DNA from: Gammaproteobacteria bacterium
GTDB taxonomy: Bacteria > Gemmatimonadota > Gemmatimonadetes > Longimicrobiales > Gaopeijiaceae
Assembly: GCA_028821195.1 (NCBI GenBank)
Contig: JAPPHB010000015.1
Coordinates: forward strand, 124,001-188,000
DNA length: 64,000 nucleotides
Direction of reading: 5' to 3'
This document shows positions 11,263 through 20,460 of the stretch, in pieces. The position numbers and the translations under genes were made by a program. Positions within the stretch are counted from its first letter, which is position 1, and each line of letters begins with the position of its first letter. Below the pieces are notes generated by a model, which saw only the letters and a list, made by a program, of their open reading frames with translations, was not told where the DNA came from and ran no database searches.

Positions 11263-11709
11263 ATGAGACGCTTCCTACGCGTCTTGACAGGCCTCCTCCT
11301 CATCCCGCTCGTTGGTCTGGATCCTACCTCGGCCCAGGAAACGGGTGATCGGGGACGCCAGCAGAATCCCGGATTCGAGTTGCGTCAGAACTATCCGAAT
11401 CCGTTCAACCCGGAGACCCGCATCCCCTTCTCGTTGGGTGAAGAGTTGTTCTCGGGCGGGGAGCCGGTCGTCGTGTCGATTCGCATCTACAACGTGCTCC
11501 AGCAGTTGGTCGCCTCCCCCACGGCCCTGCGCAACCCGGGCAGCGACGGCTTCCCCGTGTCCGACATGGAGTACGAAACACCGGGGGAATACGAAGCCTA
11601 CTGGGACGGGCGCGACCTCGAAGGCAACCAGGTTGCGTCCGGGATCTATCTTCTCGTGATGGAGGTGAATGGTCGCTCGAACGTCATCAAGATGTTCGTG
11701 ACCAAGTAG
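11263..11709 (+). CDS. Secreted FlgD-Ig-like / sorting-domain-like small protein
   Basis: The 148-aa product has a signal peptide (cleavage likely after LDPTSA near residue 24). It then carries the hallmark ELRQNYPNPFNPETRIPFSL, followed by beta-strands ending in GEYEAYWDGRDLEGNQVASGIYLLVMEV. This is the FlgD Ig-like fold that, in Bacteroidota and relatives, usually sits as a C-terminal module on large exported proteins. Here it stands alone, about 120 residues after the signal, with no passenger. It has its own promoter candidate and a hairpin leader. Function is unknown; a surface adaptor role is only a guess. Confidence 0.75.
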   Translation: MRRFLRVLTGLLLIPLVGLDPTSAQETGDRGRQQNPGFELRQNYPNPFNPETRIPFSLGEELFSGGEPVVVSIRIYNVLQQLVASPTALRNPGSDGFPVSDMEYETPGEYEAYWDGRDLEGNQVASGIYLLVMEVNGRSNVIKMFVTK

Positions 11710-11830
11710 GCTTGCGGCTGGCCACCGCTTCTTCCCCACCCTACGATTAGCGTCTGTCCGCGCCCGATTCGCGGGTAGCGGTCCGCCATCGCCCGGCTGA
11801 CGCGGGCGACCGCTTCAGGGGAGGAGCCGC

Positions 11831-13105
11831 ATGACGCCGCTCGACCGCCGCAACTTCATCCGCACCACCGCGGCTGCCGGTCTGGCCGCGCTTCCTGCCG
11901 GAGGGCTGGCGGCCCGCATCGCCGAAGGGGCCGAGTCCGCATCGGACAGCGCATCGCCCAGCCCCGCGCCCTTGAGTCCCTCCCTCGACGATCCGCTCGG
12001 CGTCCGCGCCAGCTTCCCCGTGACCGACGAACTCGCGTACCTGAACACGGCTTCCGTCGGTCCCATCCCGATCCCCGTGCGCGACGCGCTGTACGCGTAC
12101 GCGGACGGTAAGATGCGGAGAAAGGGCGCAGGTTCCGGCCCTTCGCCGCGGCAGAGGGCCGTCGCCGGCTTCGCCGGGCTGTTCGGGGCCGACGAGGACG
12201 AGGTCGCCCTGCTCTATTCGACGACGGACGCGGAGAACATCGTCGCTAGCGCGCTCGACTGGCGCGAAGGCGACAACATCGTGGTCGACGAACTGCATTT
12301 CGTCTCCACCTACGTGCTCCACCGGCAGCTCGAGCAGCGGATGGGGGTCGAGCTGCGTGTGGTGCCGTCGCGCGACGGCGTGGTCACGACCGAGGACTTT
12401 GCGCGCCGGACGGACGCGCGCACCCGGCTCGTCAGCGTGGCGTGGGTGTCCAACCGGAACGGCTTCCGCCACGATCTGCCCGCGCTCGCCGAGCTGGCGC
12501 ACGCGCACGGAGCCTATCTCTACACCGATGCCGTCCAGGCGCTGGGCACCTTCCCCGTGAACCTGCGGGATGAGGGCGTCGACTTCGCCGGCGCAAACGG
12601 CTACAAGTGGCTGCACGCGGACTTCGGCTGCGCCCCGTTCTTCGTCCGCCGCGAGCACCTGGACTGGATGGCGCCCGACCGCTACGGGCACCGGCAGGTG
12701 GCCGAAACCCTGCCGGGGCATCGCTACCGCCTGCGCAGCAGCGCTGCCAAGTTCGAGTACGGGAGCCTGGCCAACGGTCCGGTGGCCGCCATGGCGGCGG
12801 CGCTCGACTTCCTCGCCGGGGTGGGACTGGACCGCATCGCCGGGCATACCCACGCGCTGGCCGGCGAACTGCGCGACGGAGCGGAGGCGCTGGGGATGCA
12901 ACTCTTCACTCCGCCCCGTAATTCTTCGCCGATCGTGAGCTTCTACCACGGCCTGGAACATGAAGCGCTGGCGAAGGCTCTCGCCGACGAGGGCATCGCC
13001 ATCACCTTCCAGGAAGAGGGAAGGCTGCTCCGCGCCGCCGTGGCGATGTTCAACAACCGCGAGGACGTGGACCGCCTGCTGGGGGTGCTCTCGCGGATGG
13101 TCTAG
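11831..13105 (+). CDS. Tat-exported class V aminotransferase-fold PLP enzyme
   Basis: This 424-aa protein has a twin-arginine leader (DRRNFIRTTAAAG) and then the fold-type I PLP domain of the class V (isopenicillin-N epimerase/cysteine desulfurase-like) family. Visible elements are AYLNTASVGPIP, the cofactor Asp in YLYTDAVQALG, and the Schiff-base lysine in NGYKWLHADFGCAP. Substrate cannot be predicted. A strong GGGGAGGAG site precedes ATG 11831. A second Tat-exported member lies at 38749-40092, so the genome uses this fold outside the cytoplasm more than once. Confidence 0.85.
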   Translation: MTPLDRRNFIRTTAAAGLAALPAGGLAARIAEGAESASDSASPSPAPLSPSLDDPLGVRASFPVTDELAYLNTASVGPIPIPVRDALYAYADGKMRRKGAGSGPSPRQRAVAGFAGLFGADEDEVALLYSTTDAENIVASALDWREGDNIVVDELHFVSTYVLHRQLEQRMGVELRVVPSRDGVVTTEDFARRTDARTRLVSVAWVSNRNGFRHDLPALAELAHAHGAYLYTDAVQALGTFPVNLRDEGVDFAGANGYKWLHADFGCAPFFVRREHLDWMAPDRYGHRQVAETLPGHRYRLRSSAAKFEYGSLANGPVAAMAAALDFLAGVGLDRIAGHTHALAGELRDGAEALGMQLFTPPRNSSPIVSFYHGLEHEALAKALADEGIAITFQEEGRLLRAAVAMFNNREDVDRLLGVLSRMV

Positions 13106-13160
13106 GACGTTCGCCAGCGCCCCCGCAGGCGCCGGACGGGACGCGGACCGCGGACCGGAG

Positions 13161-14225
13161 TCAGTGCTCCAGCAGCGTCTCCACGTGCGCCGCAGCGGCG
13201 AGCGCGGTCCCGTCCAGGTTGTATCCGCCCTCGAGCAGCGACACCAGGCGCCCCTCACAGCAGCTGTCGGCGTAGTCCATCGCCATGCGGGTCATGCGCC
13301 GGAAGGCGTCGTCGGTGAGGTCGAAGCATCCCAGCAGATCGTCGCGGCGGCTGTCGAAGCCCGCTGACACGATCACGAAATCGGGGTCGAAGGCCGCCAC
13401 CGCGGGCGAGAGCGCGTTGTCCCAGTAGCGCAGCATGTCGGCGTCGCTGGAGCCGCACTCCAGATGCACGTTGATGTTCAGGCCCGCGCCGTCTCCCTCT
13501 CCGGCGAGCGAAGGATCGCCGGTTCCGGGATACGCGTTCCAGTCGTGGGATGAGAAGAAGAGCACCGAGGGGTCGTCGTAGAAGGCGTTCTGGGTGGCGT
13601 TGCCGTGGTGGTAGTCCCAGTCGATGACCAGGATCTTCTCATGACCGTGGATCTCCTGGGCGTACTTCGCCGCGATGGCAGCGTTGCTGTAGTAGCAGAA
13701 GCCCTCTTCCGCGCCGGTGTTGTTGGCGTGATGCCCCGGAGGCCGGATGGCGCAGAAGACGTTGCGCGCCCGGCCCTCGGCGACCACGTCCACGCCGGTC
13801 AGGGCGCCGGACACCGCGAGTTCGGCCACGGTCGCGCTCACGCCCAGCTGGCGCACCGAATCTACGTGTTCGCCGGTGTGGTGAGCGCGGATGCGGAGCA
13901 GGGGATCGACGGTGGGTGCGATGGGCACGGTCGCCTCGGTGAGCCCGCGCGCCTCCAGTTCGGCCCGCATGCGCACCAGCCGCTCCGGGATCTCCGGCGG
14001 GCGGGAGCCGTTCGGTCGAATGAGCACGTGATCGAGGTAGCGCGGGTCGTAGATGAGGGCCGTTCCGGCGGCCTGTCCGGAGTTCGCGGAAAGGCGGTCG
14101 GGGCTCCACGGGGAAGGGGCCGTGCCCGCGCGGAAGCGTCCGCCGCGCGCGGGAAGCGTCGTCGTCAGGGCGGGCAAGGCCCCGAGCGCCGCGGCTGAGG
14201 ATTTCACGAAATCGCGCCTGTTCAT
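13161..14225 (-). CDS. Tat-exported histone deacetylase-fold hydrolase
   Basis: The 354-aa protein belongs to the arginase/deacetylase superfamily of zinc amidohydrolases (AcuC, acetylpolyamine amidohydrolases). The active-site set appears complete: His-His in RPPGHHA, the zinc ligands in DWDYHHGN, a second Asp in SAGFDSRRDD, and the GGYN tyrosine-loop region near the C terminus. The N terminus MNRRDFVKSSAAALGALPAL is a twin-arginine signal, so the enzyme acts in the periplasm or at the surface. That argues against acetyl-protein or histone substrates and for acetylated amines or sugars. An upstream GTG at 14231 is in frame but less likely. Confidence 0.85.
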   Translation of the reverse strand: MNRRDFVKSSAAALGALPALTTTLPARGGRFRAGTAPSPWSPDRLSANSGQAAGTALIYDPRYLDHVLIRPNGSRPPEIPERLVRMRAELEARGLTEATVPIAPTVDPLLRIRAHHTGEHVDSVRQLGVSATVAELAVSGALTGVDVVAEGRARNVFCAIRPPGHHANNTGAEEGFCYYSNAAIAAKYAQEIHGHEKILVIDWDYHHGNATQNAFYDDPSVLFFSSHDWNAYPGTGDPSLAGEGDGAGLNINVHLECGSSDADMLRYWDNALSPAVAAFDPDFVIVSAGFDSRRDDLLGCFDLTDDAFRRMTRMAMDYADSCCEGRLVSLLEGGYNLDGTALAAAAHVETLLEH

Positions 14226-14335
14226 GACCACCCCACTTGTCGACCGGGATCGCTTTTCCTCCGGCGGGCATAATACTTCTGTTGTCGAGTCGCCCGAAAG
14301 ATTGCCTGAAACGGTTGCCCCAGCCGGAGGAAGCC

Positions 14336-14737
14336 ATGAAGTCCGAACCCAGGTCGGCGTACCGGCTCGCCATCGTCGCCGCGCTCGCGACGGGGCTCAT
14401 CCTGCTCTGGGTCATCGGTGCGGTCGGGCTCATCGGAGTCGAGGGCGATCCCTTCGACCGTTCGTACGGGGGCGTGCTCGCGGTCGGCATGATGGGGGCC
14501 CTGGTCGCGCGCTTCCGGCCACGCGGAATGGCGCACGCGATGGTCGCGGCGGCGTTCGCCCAGGCGCTGGTCGCCGTAATCGCCCTGATCATCGGCAAGC
14601 AGCACTCCCCGGTCAGTTCCGTGGTCGAGATCCTGGGCTTGAACGGGTTTTTCGTGGTGCTCTGGGTGGTGTCGGCGCGGCTGTTCCTGCGAGCCTCGCG
14701 ATTGTGGGCCTCGGCGGACGCCCGCGTCTCGGGATGA
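14336..14737 (+). CDS. Small multi-pass membrane protein, unknown
   Basis: This 133-aa protein is mostly hydrophobic, with about four predicted membrane segments starting at LAIVAALATGLILLWVIGAVGLIG. No catalytic motif is visible. ATG 14336 has a good GGAGGA site eight bases upstream. The stop overlaps the start of the next gene (ATGA), beginning a chain of four overlapping genes that ends in the NifA-like regulator. Function is not inferred. Confidence 0.7.
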   Translation: MKSEPRSAYRLAIVAALATGLILLWVIGAVGLIGVEGDPFDRSYGGVLAVGMMGALVARFRPRGMAHAMVAAAFAQALVAVIALIIGKQHSPVSSVVEILGLNGFFVVLWVVSARLFLRASRLWASADARVSG

Positions 14738-15915
14738 GGCTTCGCCGGATTCGGTCGGCGGGGGGCGGCGTCGACTGCGGCCGCCCATCGTCCACAGCTG
14801 CATACAGGGTTCACGCCTGGCTGTTGGTGGTCCTGGCGATGAACGGGCTCGCCTCCGCTTGCACCCTCGATCTCCCAGGCATCGAACATCCGCTTCCGGA
14901 CAGCCTGCCGAGCGCGTTTCATCCGAACCTCGTTACAGACGTGCGAGATGCCCCGGCATGGGTAGGTCCCGATGACGAACCCGACTCGCTGGTCGCCATC
15001 TTCGGCGCCCGGGAAACGCCGGAGGCCGAACTCATCGGCAGGATCAAGATGGCGAAAGTCCGGGGCGACGAGATCTTCGTCCTCGACGAGCAGTTGAACG
15101 TGGTGCACGTGTTGAACATCCCGGCGCGAACGCACGTGCGGGTCGGGAGACCGGGCCAGGGCCCGGGGGAACTGGCCTTTCCGCGGGGCCTCGCGCTGTC
15201 CGAAGATCGCATCTTCGTGACCGATGAGCGGCAGATGATCCATGTGTTCGACCGAATGGAGGGGGAGTGGTCGTGGACGCGGGATGTCCCCGTCCCGTTC
15301 TTCCCCATGGACGCTTGCTTCATGGACGATGGCCTGTACCTGCTTGCCCTGAGGGATGAGGCGTCCGGCTTCATTCATCGGCTGGAACAGGACGAGGTGG
15401 TTGCGTCGTTCGGGATCTCCTACCGCTGGGACAACCCGATCGTCCGCGATGCGACGACGGAGGGCCGGCTCGCCTGCCTTCCGGAGATCGACGGCATCGC
15501 CTGGGTGCCGACGCGCCTGAACGAAGTGCACATGTATGGAACGGATGGCGTGTTGCGCTGGATCGCCCGGCTGCCGGATCATCGGCCCATGGGAATCGTC
15601 GAGAATGCGGAATCGGGTTCCGTGGCCATGGGGTTGACCCCGGGGCGCAGCGAGATGCACATGCTGTACGCGGTGGCGCCGGTCGCTTCGCATCTTCTGG
15701 TGCAATTGAGTCTGTACGACCAGGAAGCTGTCGATGCGGATGCCCCGAAGGCGATTCACAGCTATGTCATCGACCCAGCCTCGGGCGCGGTTGGCGAGAT
15801 CGACTTTCCATATCCGGGTCTGATCGATTGGCAAGGCGGACGCATGGCATTGTTCGCGAACGATCCGTGGCCGAAAGTGGATGTCATTGCCGTCTCGGAG
15901 AGGAGTGCGAAATGA
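14734..15915 (+). CDS. Six-bladed beta-propeller lipoprotein (copy 1)
   Basis: The 393-aa product has a hydrophobic segment ending in a lipobox (LASAC), so it is probably an exported lipoprotein, though about 28 residues precede the hydrophobic core. The body has repeated blades of the type DEIFVLDEQLNVVHVLN and the family-marking RPGQGPGELAFPRGLA. Such NHL/six-bladed propellers usually bind other proteins or carbohydrates; no enzyme motif is visible. It overlaps both neighbours by four bases. Four more members lie in this window (20812, 22152, 58908, 62481). Confidence 0.75.
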   Translation: MRLRRIRSAGGGVDCGRPSSTAAYRVHAWLLVVLAMNGLASACTLDLPGIEHPLPDSLPSAFHPNLVTDVRDAPAWVGPDDEPDSLVAIFGARETPEAELIGRIKMAKVRGDEIFVLDEQLNVVHVLNIPARTHVRVGRPGQGPGELAFPRGLALSEDRIFVTDERQMIHVFDRMEGEWSWTRDVPVPFFPMDACFMDDGLYLLALRDEASGFIHRLEQDEVVASFGISYRWDNPIVRDATTEGRLACLPEIDGIAWVPTRLNEVHMYGTDGVLRWIARLPDHRPMGIVENAESGSVAMGLTPGRSEMHMLYAVAPVASHLLVQLSLYDQEAVDADAPKAIHSYVIDPASGAVGEIDFPYPGLIDWQGGRMALFANDPWPKVDVIAVSERSAK

Positions 15916-17381
15916 CCGGCCGCCTTATCCCCATCCTGATCGCCATGACTCTGGCGTTGCCGGCAACGCTCGAAGCCCAGGCCGGCCCGCCGGGGCAGGC
16001 CGCCGCCCCGCCCAGAACCATCTTCGACGGGGCGACCGTGATCGACGGCACCGGAGCCCCGGCCAGGACCGGGATGGCCATCGTGGTGGAAGGGGAGGGG
16101 ATCGCCGCTGTGGTCCCGGTCGCCGACCTTACCCAGGAAATGCGCGAGGGCGCCGAGGTCATCGACGCGAGCGGGTGGTTCGCCATCCCCGGTCTCGTAG
16201 AGTCGCATACCCACGTGGCCACGATGGCAAACCGCGCCCGGGCCGAGTTCATCCTCAACCGCCAACTGTATGCGGGGATCACGACGGCGCGGGACATGGC
16301 GGGCGACGTGCGTTCGCTGATGGACCTGCAGCGCGCCTCCCTCGTCAAGGAGATCGACGCGCCCGACCTGTACTTCTCGGCGCTCATGGCGGGACCGGTG
16401 TTCTTCACCGATCCGCGCACGGTCTCGTCGGCGGCGGGCGAGACGCCCGGCGAGGTGTCGTGGATGCAGGCCGTCACTGAGGAGACCGATCTGGCGCAGG
16501 CCGTGGCGCTGGCGCGGGGCACGTGGGCCACCGGCATCAAGACCTATGCGGCGATCGACGGAGAACTGCTGGCCGCGATCACCGCCGAAGCCGGCAGGCA
16601 GGGGATCCCGGTGTGGTCGCATACGCACGTCGGGCCGGCGCGGGCGCTCGAGGTGGCCGGGACGGGCGTGCGCTCGATGTCCCACGTGTGCAGCGTCGGC
16701 AGCGCGGCGATTCCGGACGACGTCTTTCGCGAGGGGCAGGAGGGGCGCCGCACCGGGTTCGTTGACGTAGACCTGGACCATCCGGCAGTCGATTCGGTGT
16801 TCGCGCTCATGAAGCGGAACGGCACGGTGCTCGACGCCACCATCCGGGTCGTGGTCCAGGTCGGACTGAGGCGCATGGCGGCGATCGACACGGTCAACGC
16901 CGCCCGTCCCGATGAGGCAGCGGACAGCGCGGGGGCACGGCCGGGACCCCGCCGCCCGCCCATCGACCGGCGCCGCCGCGGTGTGCGTGCCGGGTGCGAG
17001 ACGGCCGACGCGATTGCACTCACCCGCCGGGCGTGGGAGGCGGGCGTCATGGTCGCGACCGGGACCGACGGCATGACTCCGCCCGCCTCCGATTTCCCGG
17101 CGCTCTTCGACGAAATCCGCCACCTGCACGACGACGTGGGCATGCCGATGCTGGACGTGCTGAAGGCGGCCAGCCATCACGGCGCGGTCGCGCTGGGGCT
17201 GGAGGACTCTATCGGTACGATCGAGCCCGGCATGCACGCCGACATCGTCTTCCTGCGGGAGGACCCGCTGGCCGGGCCGGAGAGCCTGCGCTCGGTGGAA
17301 CTCACGGTGAAGCGCGGTACGCCGTACTACCGGCGGGACTTCGTGCTCGGAGCGCCGCGCGCAGGACCACCGGGACGATGA
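15912..17381 (+). CDS. Exported amidohydrolase (imidazolonepropionase-like)
   Basis: This 489-aa metal-dependent hydrolase has a signal peptide (cleavage near LEAQA) and an amidohydrolase fold. It shows the first metal motif ESHTHVA, a lysine in GIKTYAA that could be the carbamylated bridging residue, WSHTHVG, MSHVCS and the final metal Asp in TGTDGM, and then the composite beta domain near the C terminus ([12 protein letters not shown]). The active site looks complete. An Arg/Pro-rich insert lies about residues 340-365. Substrate is unknown. Start and stop overlap both neighbours in the operon. Confidence 0.85.
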   Translation: MTGRLIPILIAMTLALPATLEAQAGPPGQAAAPPRTIFDGATVIDGTGAPARTGMAIVVEGEGIAAVVPVADLTQEMREGAEVIDASGWFAIPGLVESHTHVATMANRARAEFILNRQLYAGITTARDMAGDVRSLMDLQRASLVKEIDAPDLYFSALMAGPVFFTDPRTVSSAAGETPGEVSWMQAVTEETDLAQAVALARGTWATGIKTYAAIDGELLAAITAEAGRQGIPVWSHTHVGPARALEVAGTGVRSMSHVCSVGSAAIPDDVFREGQEGRRTGFVDVDLDHPAVDSVFALMKRNGTVLDATIRVVVQVGLRRMAAIDTVNAARPDEAADSAGARPGPRRPPIDRRRRGVRAGCETADAIALTRRAWEAGVMVATGTDGMTPPASDFPALFDEIRHLHDDVGMPMLDVLKAASHHGAVALGLEDSIGTIEPGMHADIVFLREDPLAGPESLRSVELTVKRGTPYYRRDFVLGAPRAGPPGR

Positions 17382-18883
17382 CGGCCGAGTCGCACCCCCT
17401 CGCGCTCCTCCGCGAGGTCAGCACCATCCTGGACGAGACGGCGGACCTGGGGTCGTCGGTGCGGCCGATCCTGGGCGCGCTTTCGCGGCGCATGGAGCTC
17501 GAGTGCGCGACGCTCACGGTTCTAAACCGCCGGACGTCCGAAATCCTGCTACACGAGGCGGTGGGCCTGACCGACGACCAGCGCGAGCGCGCCCGCTACC
17601 GGCTCGGCGAGGGCATCACGGGACGCGTGGTCGAGACCGGCGTCCCGGTCGTCATACCGTCCGTTGCCACCGAACCGCGCTTTCTGAGCCGGGCTCGCCC
17701 GCTGGAGGAGCGTGACGGGACCGGCTTCGTGTGCGTCCCGGTGCGGCACGGCAACGAGACGATCGGAGCACTGAGCGCCGAACGCCCCTGCGGCGAGGCA
17801 GCCTCCTTCGACGAGGACATCCAGATCCTTTCGGTGCTGGCCTCCCTCATCGCCCACGCCGTGCGCCTCCGGCAGTTCGCAGAGGAAGAGAAGGCACTGG
17901 TTGCCGAGAACCGGCGCCTTCGGCGGGAGCTGGCCGACAGGTACCGGCCCGACAACATCGTCGGCAACTCGCGGGAGATGGTCCCGGTGTTCGAGATGAT
18001 CGGCCAGGTCGCGGGGAGCGACGCCACCGTGCTCATCCGCGGGGAGAGCGGCACCGGGAAGGAGCTCATCGCCCAGGCCGTGCACTACGGGAGCCGGCGG
18101 TCCGAGGGGCCCTTCGTCCGCGTCAACTGCGCGGCGCTCCCCGAGGGGCTCGTCGAAAGCGAGCTGTTCGGCCATGAGCGCGGCGCGTTCACGGGTGCGC
18201 TGCAGCAGCGGGCGGGCCGCTTCGAGCGGGCTTCGGGCGGGACGATCTTCCTCGACGAGATCGGCGATCTTCCCCCGTCCGTGCAGATCCGCCTCCTGCG
18301 CGTGCTGCAGGAGCGCGAGTTCGAGCGGGTTGGCGGCAACAGGATGCTCAAGACCGATGTCCGGGTCGTCGCCGCAACCAACCGGGATCTCGAGGCGGAC
18401 ATCGAGGACGGCCGCTTCCGGACGGATCTCTACTATCGACTGAACGTCTTCCCGATCCACGTGCCGCCGTTGCGCGACCGCCGGACCGACATCATCCTGC
18501 TCGCAGACCACTTCGTCGAGATGTACAACAGGCGGCACGGGCGCGCGATCGTCCGCCTCTCCACGCCCGCCATCGATCTCCTCATGGCCTATCACTGGCC
18601 AGGCAACGTGCGGGAGCTTGAGAACGCCATCGAGCGAGCCGTGCTTCTGGCCGACGGCGACGTGATCCACGCCCGCATCCTCCCGCCCAGCCTCCAGATG
18701 GCCACCCCGGGCGCCGGGCGTTCGGGGCCGCTCAAGGTCCAGTTGGATGCGCTCGAGAAAGAGCTGATCGTCGACGCCCTCAAGGTGAGCCGCGGCAATC
18801 GCGCCGCCGCCGCCCGGCAACTCGGCATCACCGAGCGGGTGATGGGGCTGCGCGTCGCCAAGTACGGCCTCGCCGGACGCTGA
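17378..18883 (+). CDS. NifA/NtrC-type sigma-54 activator with GAF domain
   Basis: The 501-aa regulator has an N-terminal GAF domain (about residues 20-165) with the NifA-like [14 protein letters not shown] pattern. A sigma-54 activator AAA+ domain follows, with Walker A GESGTGKE near residue 221, the sigma-54-contacting GAFTGA loop near 268 and Walker B-like [12 protein letters not shown]. The end is a Fis-type helix-turn-helix ([20 protein letters not shown]). It is directly upstream of amtB and a PII gene, with a matching sigma-54 promoter and paired palindromes in between, so those genes are its likely target. No nif genes are visible, so nitrogen control rather than fixation is the safer reading. 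Confidence 0.9.
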   Translation: MTAESHPLALLREVSTILDETADLGSSVRPILGALSRRMELECATLTVLNRRTSEILLHEAVGLTDDQRERARYRLGEGITGRVVETGVPVVIPSVATEPRFLSRARPLEERDGTGFVCVPVRHGNETIGALSAERPCGEAASFDEDIQILSVLASLIAHAVRLRQFAEEEKALVAENRRLRRELADRYRPDNIVGNSREMVPVFEMIGQVAGSDATVLIRGESGTGKELIAQAVHYGSRRSEGPFVRVNCAALPEGLVESELFGHERGAFTGALQQRAGRFERASGGTIFLDEIGDLPPSVQIRLLRVLQEREFERVGGNRMLKTDVRVVAATNRDLEADIEDGRFRTDLYYRLNVFPIHVPPLRDRRTDIILLADHFVEMYNRRHGRAIVRLSTPAIDLLMAYHWPGNVRELENAIERAVLLADGDVIHARILPPSLQMATPGAGRSGPLKVQLDALEKELIVDALKVSRGNRAAAARQLGITERVMGLRVAKYGLAGR

Positions 18884-18894
18884 CAGCCTGCGAC

Positions 18895-18908
18895 CTACAA
18901 TTCTGTAG
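18895..18908. promoter_or_regulatory. Enhancer palindrome 1 (activator site)
   Basis: CTACA-ATTC-TGTAG is a perfect five-base inverted repeat 12 bases after the NifA-like gene and about 130 bases upstream of the sigma-54 promoter. A second copy of the same form follows. This is the usual position for an upstream activator sequence. Confidence 0.6.
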
Positions 18909-18922
18909 CTTTGTTCCTGATC

Positions 18923-18936
18923 CTACCAAAATGTAG
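18923..18936. promoter_or_regulatory. Enhancer palindrome 2 (activator site)
   Basis: CTACC-AAAA-TGTAG matches the first palindrome at nine of ten arm bases. The two centres are 28 bases apart. Paired sites upstream of a sigma-54 promoter are typical for oligomeric NtrC/NifA-class activators. Confidence 0.6.
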
Positions 18937-19025
18937 GCACGCCCTCCTCCGGTCCCGTCGCCATCTACCGGCGTCCTGTCCCGCAAGAGCAGACGCGGCA
19001 ACAGGTTGCGCACCCAACACCTGCC

Positions 19026-19041
19026 CGGCACGCCGCTTGCC
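19026..19041 (+). promoter_or_regulatory. Sigma-54 (RpoN) promoter for amtB-PII
   Basis: CGGCACGCCGCTTGCC fits the -24/-12 consensus (TGGCACG-N4-TTGC) at all positions except the first T. The invariant GG and GC are separated by exactly ten bases. Transcription would start near 19052, about 80 bases before the amtB ATG. Confidence 0.75.
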
Positions 19042-19133
19042 CTGCACCGCCCCGAACCGGTCGCGGACCGAGCAGCCCGCGGACGAATCCGCGCGCCCGC
19101 GCCCACGCTGCACCGACTCCCGGGAGGTGAACC

Positions 19134-20435
19134 ATGCGGTTCCTCATGACGCTTGCGTCAGTCGTGCTCCTCGCTGCCTTCCCCGATGCGGCCGCCGCGC
19201 AGACGGCCTCGGCGGCCGACGCGCTCTTCGCGGTCAACAACACCTGGATGATGGTGGCGACCTTCCTCGTCTTCGTCATGCACCTGGGGTTCGCCACCCT
19301 GGAGTCCGGGCTGACCCAGTCGAAGAACACGGTGAACATCCTCTTCAAGAACATGGGGATCATCGCCATCGGGCTGCTCACCTACACCCTGGTGGGGTTC
19401 AACCTGATGTATCCGGACGAGTTCGCGCTCGGCGGCTTCCTCGGCTTCACCGGGATGGGCATCGGGACGGACGCCGCCGGCGTGACGGCCGAATACAACC
19501 CGGGCTACACCTACTGGACGGACTTCCTCTTCCAGGCGATGTTCGCGGCCACGGCGGCAACGATCGTGTCGGGCGCCGTGGCGGAGCGGGTGAAGCTCGG
19601 TTCGTTCCTCCTCTTCGCGACGATCTACGTCATGTTCGTCTATCCCGTGGTGGGGTCGTGGAAGTGGGGCGGGGGCTGGCTGGACGGGTTGGGGTTCTAC
19701 GATTTCGCCGGTTCGACGATCGTCCACTCCGTGGGCGGCTGGGCGGCGCTCGCGGGCGTGATCTTCCTCGGTCCCAGGCTGGGAAAATACGTCAATGGCG
19801 AGATCCGGCCGATCCTGGGCCACAACCTCCCGCTCGCCGTCATGGGGATGTTCCTCCTCTGGCTGGGGTGGTTCGGCTTCAACGGAGGTTCGGTGCTGAG
19901 CGCCGACCCGGGACTGGTCTCGTACGTGCTTGTCACCACCTCGCTCGCGGCCGCCGCCGGCATCGTCGGAGCCATGGCGACGACCTGGGTGGTCCACAGG
20001 CATCCGGACGCGTCGATGGTCCTGAACGGGGCGCTCGCCGGGCTCGTCGGGGTGACCGCCGGCGCGGATGTGGTGAGCGTTACGGCCGCGGTCATCATCG
20101 GCCTCGTTGCCGGGGTGATCGTCGTCATCTCCGTCGAGTCGTTCGACCGCGCGAAGCTCGACGATCCCGTCGGGGCGATCTCCGTGCACCTGACCTGCGG
20201 CGTCTGGGGGACGCTCGCCGTGGGGATCTTCAGCGCGGATCACAGCCTCCTGACCCAGTTGGTGGGCGTGGCGGCGTGCGGCGCCATCGCCTTCCCGGCC
20301 GCCGCGCTCATCTTCCTCGTCCTGAGGAGCACCATCGGCCTCCGGGTGAGCCCGGAGGAGGAACGGCGGGGCCTGGACCTCGCGGAGCACAACATGGAAG
20401 CCTACCCGGACTACACGATCTTCACGGCTCGCTGA
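19134..20435 (+). CDS. amtB: Ammonium transporter
   Basis: The 433-aa protein has a signal peptide (to about residue 22) and eleven membrane segments of the Amt family. The twin pore histidines are present in GSTIVHSVGG and VHLTCGVWG, as are the phenylalanine-gate region MFAATAATIVSG and the LGWFGFNGGS motif. It takes up ammonium at low concentration and is blocked by PII in relatives. Start ATG 19134 follows GGGAGGTG. The sigma-54 promoter upstream and the PII gene 25 bases downstream make a classical nitrogen-limitation pair. Confidence 0.96.
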   Translation: MRFLMTLASVVLLAAFPDAAAAQTASAADALFAVNNTWMMVATFLVFVMHLGFATLESGLTQSKNTVNILFKNMGIIAIGLLTYTLVGFNLMYPDEFALGGFLGFTGMGIGTDAAGVTAEYNPGYTYWTDFLFQAMFAATAATIVSGAVAERVKLGSFLLFATIYVMFVYPVVGSWKWGGGWLDGLGFYDFAGSTIVHSVGGWAALAGVIFLGPRLGKYVNGEIRPILGHNLPLAVMGMFLLWLGWFGFNGGSVLSADPGLVSYVLVTTSLAAAAGIVGAMATTWVVHRHPDASMVLNGALAGLVGVTAGADVVSVTAAVIIGLVAGVIVVISVESFDRAKLDDPVGAISVHLTCGVWGTLAVGIFSADHSLLTQLVGVAACGAIAFPAAALIFLVLRSTIGLRVSPEEERRGLDLAEHNMEAYPDYTIFTAR

Positions 20436-20460
20436 GACCACCCACCCGAGACGGGAGTGC

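Noticed and set aside
17378..18883. Calling the regulator NifA in the strict sense
   Set aside because: No nif genes are visible, and the nearby palindromes are CTAC-type rather than TGT-N10-ACA. Nitrogen control of amtB-PII fits better.
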